A DNA stretch of 64,000 bases from Anoxybacillus mongoliensis (GTDB lineage Bacteria > Bacillota > Bacilli > Bacillales > Anoxybacillaceae). This document shows, one piece after another, positions 58,054 through 64,000 of the stretch. The stretch is taken from contig NZ_JACHEQ010000003.1 in assembly GCF_014201515.1 (NCBI RefSeq), forward strand, positions 186,001-250,000, given 5' to 3'. Position 1 is the first letter of the stretch. Every line of letters begins with the position of its first letter. Under the pieces are notes generated by a model, which worked only from the letters and a program-made list of their open reading frames with translations, searched no databases and had not been told where the DNA came from. Position numbers and translations under genes: made by a program.

Positions 58054-58836
58054 TTAGCGCTGAATGATCGCAAGCACTTCTTCATGCAATCCCGGTTTTG
58101 AAACGAACACGGAGCTTTTTTCAATCATATTGAGCGGCTCACCGTACAAGTTTGTCACCACACCACCTACTTCTTGCACGATGACCATCCCACCGGCAAT
58201 ATCCCACGGCGACAACCGAAGCGTAATGTACGCATCCAGTTTACCCGCTGCGATATACGCCATCTCAAGTGCCGCAGAGCCGTACGAACGCGTGCCGCGC
58301 GCTTTTTTCACAAGCGGGGCAAGGACGTTCGGGTCGATGCGGCGATTTTCTGTCACCCACGTTGCATTTAATGAAATGATGGAGCGATCGAGCGTTGTTT
58401 TCTCAAGTGGTGGAAGCGGCGTGCCGTTTAAAAATGCCCCTTTTCCTTTTTGTGCATAATATAGTTCGTCAAACGCCACGTCGTAAATGTAGCCAAGCAT
58501 GCCGACGCCATCTTGAAACACTCCGACAGAAATCGCAAAATGGCGCTGTTGATGAATAAAATTCATCGTTCCGTCAATCGGGTCGATGATCCAAACGACG
58601 CCGTCTAGCGCTTCAAGCGTATCCCCGAGCCCTTCTTCTCCTAAAATGCGGTGTGTCGGATACGTCCGACGAATGCGCTCAATAAAAAACTGTTCGATTT
58701 CCCGATCGACGTTTGTTACTAAGTCAGATGGGCTTGATTTCGTTTCGATTTTTAGTTTCGTTTGAAACGCATCGCGGATGCGCTCCCCTGCTTCACGAAT
58801 CCAATGCTGCATATGTTGATCAATTTCGTTCCACAT
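58054..58836 (-). CDS. suhB: inositol monophosphatase family protein (SuhB/YktC)
   Basis: 260-residue Mg-dependent sugar-phosphate phosphatase. Metal and phosphate motifs: DLVTNVDREIE (near residue 38), GEEG, DPIDGTMNFIH (near 82) and WDIAGGMVIVQEVGG (near 207). The substrate may be myo-inositol phosphate, NADP or fructose bisphosphate. GGAGGTATTGT precedes the ATG. Order with the next genes is that of B. subtilis yktC-ykzI-yktA. Confidence 0.92.
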   Translation of the reverse strand: MWNEIDQHMQHWIREAGERIRDAFQTKLKIETKSSPSDLVTNVDREIEQFFIERIRRTYPTHRILGEEGLGDTLEALDGVVWIIDPIDGTMNFIHQQRHFAISVGVFQDGVGMLGYIYDVAFDELYYAQKGKGAFLNGTPLPPLEKTTLDRSIISLNATWVTENRRIDPNVLAPLVKKARGTRSYGSAALEMAYIAAGKLDAYITLRLSPWDIAGGMVIVQEVGGVVTNLYGEPLNMIEKSSVFVSKPGLHEEVLAIIQR

Positions 58837-58886
58837 ACAATACCTCCTGCATATACTTATGTAGAAAAGGCGGCGTTTGCCGCCTT

Positions 58887-59075
58887 TCAGTTCGACAGAC
58901 GAATGAGTTCTTGGCGCAGTCTTTCTAATTTTCGTTTACATTCGTTTTTTTTCGCTTCATTGTTTTCTAACATCGCTTCATAAAGGGTGGCTAGTTCGTA
59001 ATCAACTTCGAGCTTTAATACTTTGATTCGGCGTTCTCCATCCATTTTTTTGAATCCATCGGCTGTTTTTCTCAT
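58887..59075 (-). CDS. ykzI: YkzI-like small protein
   Basis: 62-residue, highly charged helical protein (LKLEVDYELATLYEAMLEN, then KRKLERLRQELIRL). Size, charge and place between suhB and yktA agree with B. subtilis ykzI, on which the name rests. ATG at 59075 follows AAGGGGTG; the frame from GTG 59084 begins inside this site. Function unknown. Confidence 0.65.
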   Translation of the reverse strand: MRKTADGFKKMDGERRIKVLKLEVDYELATLYEAMLENNEAKKNECKRKLERLRQELIRLSN

Positions 59076-59154
59076 CTCGTGCACCCCTTCCGTCTTTATT
59101 TTTTCTGAAAATTCTTTTTTTATATACTATGTAACGGAAAGGGGATATGCAACT

Positions 59155-59424
59155 TTACATTTTCACAATATCTCCGTTGGACAACTCTTTTCCTTTTTTA
59201 ATTGTTTGGTACGATGAATAGCCGCTTACTTTTTCGAACTCATCACATAGTTTTCGCTCTTCCGCTTTGCTTGGGACGATTTGTTTAAAGCGGCGATATA
59301 AGTTCATCAGTTGCTCTCGTTCAATACCTTGTTCGTACGCTTGTTCAACGCCTTCGTAAAACTTAATGACGTCGATGATTTCCTCTGTTGACCAACTGTA
59401 ATCAATCGGGTATGCATATTTCAT
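59155..59424 (-). CDS. yktA: YktA, UPF0223 family protein
   Basis: 89-residue UPF0223 protein: [21 protein letters not shown] at the start (first 21 residues after MKYA, motif given in part), followed by [20 protein letters not shown]. Function unknown. ATG at 59424 follows AAAGGTG; the GTG at 59433 is within that site. Confidence 0.87.
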   Translation of the reverse strand: MKYAYPIDYSWSTEEIIDVIKFYEGVEQAYEQGIEREQLMNLYRRFKQIVPSKAEERKLCDEFEKVSGYSSYQTIKKGKELSNGDIVKM

Positions 59425-59455
59425 GATGTTCACCTTTCTTTTTTTGCTGTCTGTT

Positions 59456-60415
59456 TTAGTTTGCCCAACGTGCGCGAATTTGTTCCGCCTCGTTGATCAT
59501 GCGCGCAAAAAGTTCACTCACTGTCGGCACGTCGTGAATGAGCCCGATCACTTGCCCCGCCCATGCAAATCCTTCTTTCGTATGACCGTCGTAAATAAAC
59601 CGCTTGTTCGCTTTGCCGCTAATGTACGCTTTTAACTGTTCGTATCCTTTACCTTCTTGTTCAAACTGTAAAATTTTTTCCGTCCATTCGTTTAACAAAG
59701 CGCGCGCAGGGGCACCGAGCGATCGTTTAATGACAACAGTGTCGCTTTCTGTGCGTTCCACAAGCATTTGTTTATACACAGGATGGGCGTGAATACATTC
59801 TTTTGTCGCAATAAAGCGCGTGCCCATTTCAATGCCTTCCGCTCCAAGCGCAAGCGCAGCCATCAACCCACGACCGTCTCCAATGCCGCCTGACGCGATG
59901 ACAGGAATCGATACGGAATCGACGACGCGCGGCACTAATACGAACGTTCCGATATCGTGTTTGCCGAGATGTCCGCCCCCTTCTTGACCGACAACCATGA
60001 CCGCATCTGCCCCTAGCTCTTCTGCTTTTACCGCTTGGCGCACCGCCGCAACGAGCACAAGCTTTTTCACCCGCACGCCTTTTAACTGTTCAAAAATAGG
60101 AGCAGGATTTCCCCCTGTCATCGAAATGACTGGCACGTTTTCTTCAATCGCTACTTCAAGCATATGTGCAAATGGGCGTCCATGTTGTCCAATCGCAAAA
60201 TTCACACCAAACGGTTTGTCCGTTTTTTCGCGCACTTTTTTTATTTCTTCTCGCAACTCATCTGGCGTCTCGAGCGACATCGCTGTAATTTGCCCTAGCC
60301 CCCCAGCATTCGATACCGCCGCTGCTAAATCGGCATACGCCAAATACGCCAGTCCACCTTGAATAATCGGATAACGAATGCCTAACAATTCCGTTACTCT
60401 CGTTTTCCAGTTCAT
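59456..60415 (-). CDS. nitronate monooxygenase / FabK-type FMN enzyme
   Basis: 319-residue TIM-barrel FMN oxidoreductase of the NPD/nitronate monooxygenase family, close to enoyl-ACP reductase II (FabK) proteins. Motifs: [13 protein letters not shown] at the start, [11 protein letters not shown] (near residue 146, FMN phosphate), [21 protein letters not shown] (near 175) and GTRFIAT. Whether it oxidises nitronates or reduces enoyl-ACP cannot be told. ATG at 60415 follows GGGGGA. No counterpart at this place in B. subtilis. Confidence 0.85.
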   Translation of the reverse strand: MNWKTRVTELLGIRYPIIQGGLAYLAYADLAAAVSNAGGLGQITAMSLETPDELREEIKKVREKTDKPFGVNFAIGQHGRPFAHMLEVAIEENVPVISMTGGNPAPIFEQLKGVRVKKLVLVAAVRQAVKAEELGADAVMVVGQEGGGHLGKHDIGTFVLVPRVVDSVSIPVIASGGIGDGRGLMAALALGAEGIEMGTRFIATKECIHAHPVYKQMLVERTESDTVVIKRSLGAPARALLNEWTEKILQFEQEGKGYEQLKAYISGKANKRFIYDGHTKEGFAWAGQVIGLIHDVPTVSELFARMINEAEQIRARWAN

Positions 60416-60527
60416 CACTCATTCCCCCTTTAACTTTTTATCATTCTTCATTCATAAAGAAAAGTCCTTCACAAACAATAAATGAAGAAATATGCAATCA
60501 TTTTGATTTTTAAGCAAAAAAACCATC

Positions 60528-60556
60528 TTTCCAAACGCATAAAGAAGTGCTATAAT
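60528..60556 (+). promoter_or_regulatory. candidate promoter of speA
   Basis: TTTCCA (60528-60533), 17 bases, TATAAT (60551-60556) preceded by TGC (extended -10), about 46 bases before speA. Confidence 0.6.
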
Positions 60557-60602
60557 TCACTTTGTTTTATGTAAATCCAAGTTAAAGAGGTGTACAGCGA
60601 AA

Positions 60603-62069
60603 TTGTCACAGTATGAAACACCGTTATTTACCGGACTGTTAGAGCATATAAAGAAAAATCCGATTCAATTTCATATTCCTGGCCATAAAAAAGGAGCAGG
60701 CATGGACGAGCAGTTTCGCTCTTTTATTGGGGAAAATGCGTTAGCGATCGATTTAATTAATATCGGTCCGCTTGATGATTTACATCAGCCAAAAGGAATG
60801 ATTAAACGTGCTCAAGAGCTTGCGGCGGAAGCGTTTGGGGCGGACTATACGTTTTTTTCCGTACAAGGAACGAGCGGAGCGATTATGACGATGGTCATGT
60901 CTGTCGCAGGACCTGGCGATAAAATTATCGTTCCGCGCAACGTGCATAAATCCGTTATGTCTGCCATCGTCTTTTCAGGGGCGACACCGATTTTCGTCCA
61001 TCCTGAAATTGATAAAGAGCTTGGCATTTCACACGGCATTACGCCAGAAGCGGTGGAAGCGGCGTTAAAGCAACATCCCGACGCCAAAGGGGTACTCGTC
61101 ATTAACCCGACGTACTTCGGCATTGCCGGCGACTTAAAGCGCATCGTTGACATTGCGCACGCGTACGGCGTTCCTGTTCTTGTCGATGAGGCGCATGGCG
61201 TACACATTCACTTTCATGAAGATTTGCCGCTATCAGCGATGCAAGCAGGCGCGGATATGGCAGCAACGAGCGTGCATAAACTCGGCGGTTCGATGACGCA
61301 AAGCTCAATTTTAAACGTGAAAGAAGGTCTTGTGTCACCGAAGCGAGTGCAAGCGATTTTAAGCATGTTAACGACAACATCGACGTCTTACTTATTGCTT
61401 GCTTCGCTTGATGTGGCGCGCAAACGGCTTGCAACACAAGGGCATGAGCTTGCGGAACAAGCGATTCGCCTGGCGAATGAAACGCGCAAGCAAATTAACG
61501 ATATCGACTATTTATATTGCGTCGGAAAAGAAATTCTCGGTACAGAAGCAACATTCGATTACGATCCGACGAAGCTGATTATTTCGGTCAAAGAGCTTGG
61601 ACTCACAGGGTATGACGTGGAAAAATGGCTTCGTGAACGCTACAACATTGAAGTCGAATTGTCTGATTTATATAACATTTTATGTATTATTACACCGGGC
61701 GATACGGAGCAGGAAACGAACGTATTAGTCGATGCGCTTCGTCATTTATCAAATGAATTTCGCCATCAAGCGGAAGTCGGGAAAAAAGCGGAAGTCATTT
61801 TGCCAGATATTCCTGTGCTTGCGCTCACCCCGCGCGATGCGTTTTATGCGGAAACAGAAGTCGTGCCGTTTGATGAATCAGCAGGACGCATTATCGCTGA
61901 GTTTGTCATGGTATATCCACCTGGCATTCCAATTTTCATTCCAGGGGAAATTATTACGGAAGAAAATTTAAACTACATTCGCAAAAATATAGAAGTCGGT
62001 TTACCTGTTCAAGGTCCAGAAGACGACACGTTACAAACGTTGCGCGTCATTAAAGAGCATCAAAAATAG
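60603..62069 (+). CDS. speA: SpeA, arginine decarboxylase (Orn/Lys/Arg decarboxylase family)
   Basis: PLP enzyme that starts polyamine synthesis by making agmatine. 488 residues: large PLP domain with FSVQGTSGAIMT (near residue 80), DEAHGVHIHFHEDLP (near 196), the PLP lysine in SVHKLGGSMTQSS (near 224) and the C-terminal domain. Lysine specificity cannot be excluded, but the place next to SR1 and yktA is that of B. subtilis speA. Start is TTG at 60603 with AGAGGTG about ten bases upstream. Confidence 0.92.
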   Translation: MSQYETPLFTGLLEHIKKNPIQFHIPGHKKGAGMDEQFRSFIGENALAIDLINIGPLDDLHQPKGMIKRAQELAAEAFGADYTFFSVQGTSGAIMTMVMSVAGPGDKIIVPRNVHKSVMSAIVFSGATPIFVHPEIDKELGISHGITPEAVEAALKQHPDAKGVLVINPTYFGIAGDLKRIVDIAHAYGVPVLVDEAHGVHIHFHEDLPLSAMQAGADMAATSVHKLGGSMTQSSILNVKEGLVSPKRVQAILSMLTTTSTSYLLLASLDVARKRLATQGHELAEQAIRLANETRKQINDIDYLYCVGKEILGTEATFDYDPTKLIISVKELGLTGYDVEKWLRERYNIEVELSDLYNILCIITPGDTEQETNVLVDALRHLSNEFRHQAEVGKKAEVILPDIPVLALTPRDAFYAETEVVPFDESAGRIIAEFVMVYPPGIPIFIPGEIITEENLNYIRKNIEVGLPVQGPEDDTLQTLRVIKEHQK

Positions 62070-62070
62070 A

Positions 62071-62105
62071 AAAAGCGGAGCTCGCGTTGAGTTCCGCTTT
62101 TTTCG
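62071..62105 (+). terminator. speA terminator
   Basis: Stem AAGCGGA/TCCGCTT with internal pairing GCTC/GAGT, followed by TTTTTTCG on the plus strand. Confidence 0.75.
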
Positions 62106-62118
62106 TTTCATCACATAA

Positions 62119-62146
62119 GAAAGAGGCTGGCGAACCAGCCCCTTTC
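62119..62146 (-). terminator. SR1 terminator
   Basis: Minus-strand stem GAAAGGGGCTGG-TTCG-CCAGCCTCTTTC with one weak pair, followed by TTATGTG; the U-tract is short. Confidence 0.65.
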
Positions 62147-62193
62147 CTCTATATATGTCTCCTCATCCCCCAAAGTTTGTTCCGCGCTATATA

Positions 62194-62307
62194 TTATTCT
62201 TCGTCTTCACAATCGCACGTGCAACATTGACCGTACAATACCGTTACTTTTTCGTCCTCAAAATGATCGATTGTCGCATTGCATGTTTGGCATACAATTG
62301 TACCCAT
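62194..62307 (-). CDS. sr1P: SR1P, GapA-binding peptide encoded by SR1
   Basis: 37-residue peptide beginning MGTIVCQTCNATIDHFEDEKVTVLYG, shown here in two parts: MGTIVCQTC and DHFEDEKVTVLYG. SR1P binds glyceraldehyde-3-phosphate dehydrogenase A and, through it, RNase J1, and stabilises gapA mRNA in B. subtilis. The C-terminus has a cysteine cluster (CCTCDC) and ends acidic. ATG at 62307 follows AGGGGTTATCGGGG. The longer frame to 62415 reaches into the promoter and is not used. Confidence 0.9.
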   Translation of the reverse strand: MGTIVCQTCNATIDHFEDEKVTVLYGQCCTCDCEDEE

Positions 62308-62358
62308 CCCCGATAACCCCTTTTCCTTTGGAATGTTTGAAAACGTTTTACTGATTTC

Positions 62359-62406
62359 ATAATAATATGTCACATTTATTTTGTCAATAGGAATTAGTAT
62401 GACATA
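62359..62406 (-). promoter_or_regulatory. SR1 promoter with two CcpN operator motifs
   Basis: Minus-strand TTGACA (62387-62382), 17 bases, TATTAT (62364-62359). TATGTCATACT (62406-62396) lies upstream of the -35, and TGTGACATATT (62374-62364) between -35 and -10. Both fit the CcpN motif TRTGHYATAYW, as I remember it, at every position. CcpN represses sr1 under glycolytic conditions in B. subtilis. Confidence 0.8.
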
Positions 62407-62439
62407 TTTAAACAAAAAAAGAGACGTATTTCACGCCTC

Positions 62440-62733
62440 TTACTCATATTGTTCAGCATAAGGTGTCGTCGGTAAAATGTCTGAGAAAAATTCCGCTAAA
62501 TCTTCAGCTTGTTCTTTCGTGTCAATGCGGAACGTTCGTTGTAAATAGTCGTGGTCTTCGATGTCTTTCGGGTCGAGGAGAGCGGAGCGGCCTGTTTGCA
62601 TACAGATGACAAGCGGTTTGCCAAAAAACATATTCGTATAAACGATGCCAAAATCGTAACGGACGTCTTTTGTCGTAAAGCCAACAAACCTTACTTTTAC
62701 TTTTTCATGCTCATCATACAATTTTTCGAACAT
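62440..62733 (-). CDS. DUF3055 family protein
   Basis: 97-residue soluble protein: MFEKLYDEHEKVKVRFVGF, then YDFGIVYTNMFFGKPLVICMQTGRS-like core (residues 26-50, quoted in part) and an acidic C-terminus. This is typical of the DUF3055 family of Bacillaceae. AGGAGG lies seven bases before ATG 62733; the longer frame to 62793 passes through the promoter. Function unknown. Confidence 0.75.
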   Translation of the reverse strand: MFEKLYDEHEKVKVRFVGFTTKDVRYDFGIVYTNMFFGKPLVICMQTGRSALLDPKDIEDHDYLQRTFRIDTKEQAEDLAEFFSDILPTTPYAEQYE

Positions 62734-62764
62734 CCTATTCCCTCCTTCTTGTATATTAAACTTT

Positions 62765-62793
62765 ATTATATCGCACCATTTATATTTTCGCAA
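62765..62793 (-). promoter_or_regulatory. sigma-A promoter of the DUF3055 gene
   Basis: Minus-strand TTGCGA (62793-62788), 17 bases, TATAAT (62770-62765). Confidence 0.7.
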
Positions 62794-62860
62794 TTATTTG
62801 TTTTTTTACGTATGTACGTGATACAATGAAAGTGATTTCAAAATGTACGAGGTGAACGAA

Positions 62861-63241
62861 ATGGCTTATACAGCTACGATTGAACTTGTCCCTGCATCGA
62901 CATGGGAGACGGTCACGTTAGAACAATGTAAACAATTGCTTGAACAATTTCGCGACATCGCGCGAAAAACGGGCGAACAGCTCGCTTGGGACTATGCGGA
63001 ATCTGCTTTCCCGTATGACATCGTGACAAAAGAAGATCGCATTGTATTAGTTGGAAAAAGCGACCGCTATCATATGATTGAATGTCGCGTGCATGAGCGT
63101 GCGGTCGAGTTTGTATTGCCGAAACGAGCGACGCATGGCGATAAAGGAAAAGCGAACGAACTATGTAAATTTTTCGCTAAACAAATGGCAGGGAAACTGC
63201 ATTTATTTAACGGACGAGTGATGTATTATTACAAACGATAA
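62861..63241 (+). CDS. DUF1885-like hypothetical protein
   Basis: 126-residue soluble protein (MAYTATIELVPAS; then ARKTGEQLAWDYAESAFPY near residue 38). Length and motifs resemble the DUF1885 family, known from a Geobacillus structural-genomics protein; function unknown. ATG 62861 follows GAGGTGAACGAA. A TACAAT -10 stands about 35 bases upstream. The last 13 bases overlap the end of the convergent membrane-protein gene. Confidence 0.65.
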   Translation: MAYTATIELVPASTWETVTLEQCKQLLEQFRDIARKTGEQLAWDYAESAFPYDIVTKEDRIVLVGKSDRYHMIECRVHERAVEFVLPKRATHGDKGKANELCKFFAKQMAGKLHLFNGRVMYYYKR

Positions 63242-63465
63242 GCCCAAAAAAGCTCGCGACAAAGAAAATAAATGGCGATCGTCAATAAGGTTGTCCAACA
63301 TGCGCGCTTTTTCGTTAAACGAAACCGAAGCGCAAGCAAAAAAGCAACGTACATAAATATCATAAACAGCAACGCTTTAAAAATAAAATGATCGTGGGCA
63401 GATCTCCATTCAACGAGTGAAAATAAGCTCCAAATAAGTAATTGAACTAAAAAAACGACATACAT
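63229..63465 (-). CDS. small membrane protein
   Basis: 78 residues with three hydrophobic segments and a basic loop (LRFRLTKKR); no family recognised. ATG at 63465 follows AAGGGGTG; the longer frame to 63609 runs into pdhD and its terminator. It overlaps the convergent gene by 13 bases at the 3' end. Confidence 0.65.
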   Translation of the reverse strand: MYVVFLVQLLIWSLFSLVEWRSAHDHFIFKALLFMIFMYVAFLLALRFRLTKKRACWTTLLTIAIYFLCRELFWAYRL

Positions 63466-63516
63466 GTTTACACACCCCTTACAAACATCATATGATCGCA
63501 AGGGAAAAATAATGAG

Positions 63517-63543
63517 AAAGAGGACGGCTAAGCCATCCTCTTT
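63517..63543 (-). terminator. pdhD terminator
   Basis: Stem AAAGAGGA-x-GGC/GCC-x-TCCTCTTT right behind the pdhD stop, followed by CTCATTATTTTT on the minus strand. Confidence 0.8.
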
Positions 63544-63544
63544 T

Positions 63545-64000
63545 TTATTTGTTAATAATATGAATTGGGCTACCGAGTGCCACTTCAGCCGCTTCCATTG
63601 TAATTTCACCGAGCGTTGGATGCGCGTGAATCGTCATCGCGATATCTTCGGCTGTCATGCCTGCTTCGATCGCTAAGCCAAGCTCCGCGATCATATCTGA
63701 TGCGTTTGGACCAACGATTTGCGCGCCGATAATGACGCCATCGTCTTTCGTTAAGACGAGTTTTAAGAATCCGTCTGCTTCGTTTAATGCAAGGGCACGG
63801 CCGTTTGCGCCAAACGGGAACTTCGCTGTAATGACGTCAATGCCTTCTTCGATCGCTTGTTTTTCAAAGTAACCGACAGATGCACATTCAGGGTCAGAGA
63901 AGACGACGGCTGGAATCGCTAAGTAGTCGATTTCAGACGGATGACCAGCGATCGCTTCTGCAGCAATTTTTCCTTCGTATGACGCTTTATGCGCAAGTGG
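63545..64000 (-). CDS. pdhD: dihydrolipoamide dehydrogenase, E3 of pyruvate dehydrogenase (3' part)
   Basis: Partial gene: the last 151 residues, running off the right edge. E3 reoxidises dihydrolipoamide in the pyruvate dehydrogenase complex, passing electrons via FAD and a redox disulfide to NAD. Visible are the end of the FAD domain ([20 protein letters not shown]), the interface domain ([15 protein letters not shown]) and the catalytic HxxxxE in [14 protein letters not shown] near the C-terminus. The N-terminal FAD domain and disulfide lie outside the window. The sequence ends SPIHIINK. Confidence 0.96.
   Translation of the reverse strand, partial: PLAHKASYEGKIAAEAIAGHPSEIDYLAIPAVVFSDPECASVGYFEKQAIEEGIDVITAKFPFGANGRALALNEADGFLKLVLTKDDGVIIGAQIVGPNASDMIAELGLAIEAGMTAEDIAMTIHAHPTLGEITMEAAEVALGSPIHIINK

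Larger units (their letters stand above)
62115..62352 (-). ncRNA. sr1: SR1, dual-function small regulatory RNA
   Basis: In Bacillaceae SR1 lies between pdhD and speA; it base-pairs with ahrC mRNA and encodes SR1P. The same place here carries a consensus promoter, the SR1P frame and a GC-rich terminator stem with a TTCG loop (62146-62119). The start (about 62352) and end are estimated from promoter and stem positions. The pairing region with ahrC could not be checked, because ahrC is outside the window. Confidence 0.82.

Noticed and set aside
62308-62415. 36-residue extension of SR1P
   Set aside because: Covers the SR1 promoter and CcpN motifs; SR1P is known to start MGTIV.

Overview
The window reads as a chromosomal segment of a thermophilic or moderately thermophilic Bacillaceae, most like Anoxybacillus/Geobacillus. 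The gene order is that of Bacillus subtilis read backwards: the spoIIG-ftsAZ-dcw block, ylb genes, cta genes, pycA, yla genes, ykt genes, speA, SR1 and pdhD. Base composition, judged by eye, is moderate, and SR1P and a caa3-type oxidase are present. Most genes are on the minus strand. No rRNA, tRNA, CRISPR array or intact insertion sequence was seen.

Region 1 (1-18.4 kb): the division and cell-wall (dcw) cluster. In transcription order it holds rsmH, ftsL, pbpB, spoVD, murE, mraY, murD, spoVE, murG, murB, divIB, ylxW, ylxX, sbp, ftsA, ftsZ and the start of spoIIGA. Its genes make lipid II, polymerise and cross-link septal peptidoglycan and build the Z-ring. Sporulation is wired in through spoVD, spoVE, a sigma-H-like ftsA promoter and a spoIIG promoter with the classical 22-bp spacer. 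mraZ, normally just before rsmH, is absent.

Region 2 (18.4-36.5 kb): bshC (bacillithiol), a DUF3397 gene, a panE-like reductase, gerR, a crotonase with altered catalytic positions, rpmF and ylbN. Across a divergent promoter region lies tmcAL, followed by ylbL, ylbK, ylbJ, coaD, rsmD and ylbG-ylbA. Two secreted hypotheticals and a possible 33-codon plus-strand gene lie among them.

Region 3 (36.5-44.2 kb): terminal-oxidase genes ctaM, ctaG, ctaF, ctaE, ctaD, ctaC and ctaB, with ctaA divergent. They encode haem A synthesis, the caa3 oxidase subunits and assembly factors. The ctaB/ctaA gap holds promoter and ResD-like motifs.

Region 4 (44.2-58.1 kb): pyc, ftsW, ylaN, ylaL, phoH-like ylaK, ylaJ, a flavin-fold protein, ylaI, a small orphan, ylaH, typA and ylaF. 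About 2.7 kb of AT-rich accessory DNA lies between typA and ylaF, which are neighbours in B. subtilis. It holds two unrecognised genes, a small immunity-like protein and a broken peptidoglycan-binding gene. Its edge abuts the typA start codon, which has lost a normal ribosome-binding site.

Region 5 (58.1-64 kb): suhB, ykzI-like, yktA, a nitronate-monooxygenase-type enzyme and speA. These are followed by the dual-function sRNA SR1 with its peptide SR1P, whose promoter carries two copies of the CcpN operator motif. Then come DUF3055 and DUF1885-like genes, a small membrane protein and the 3' part of pdhD.
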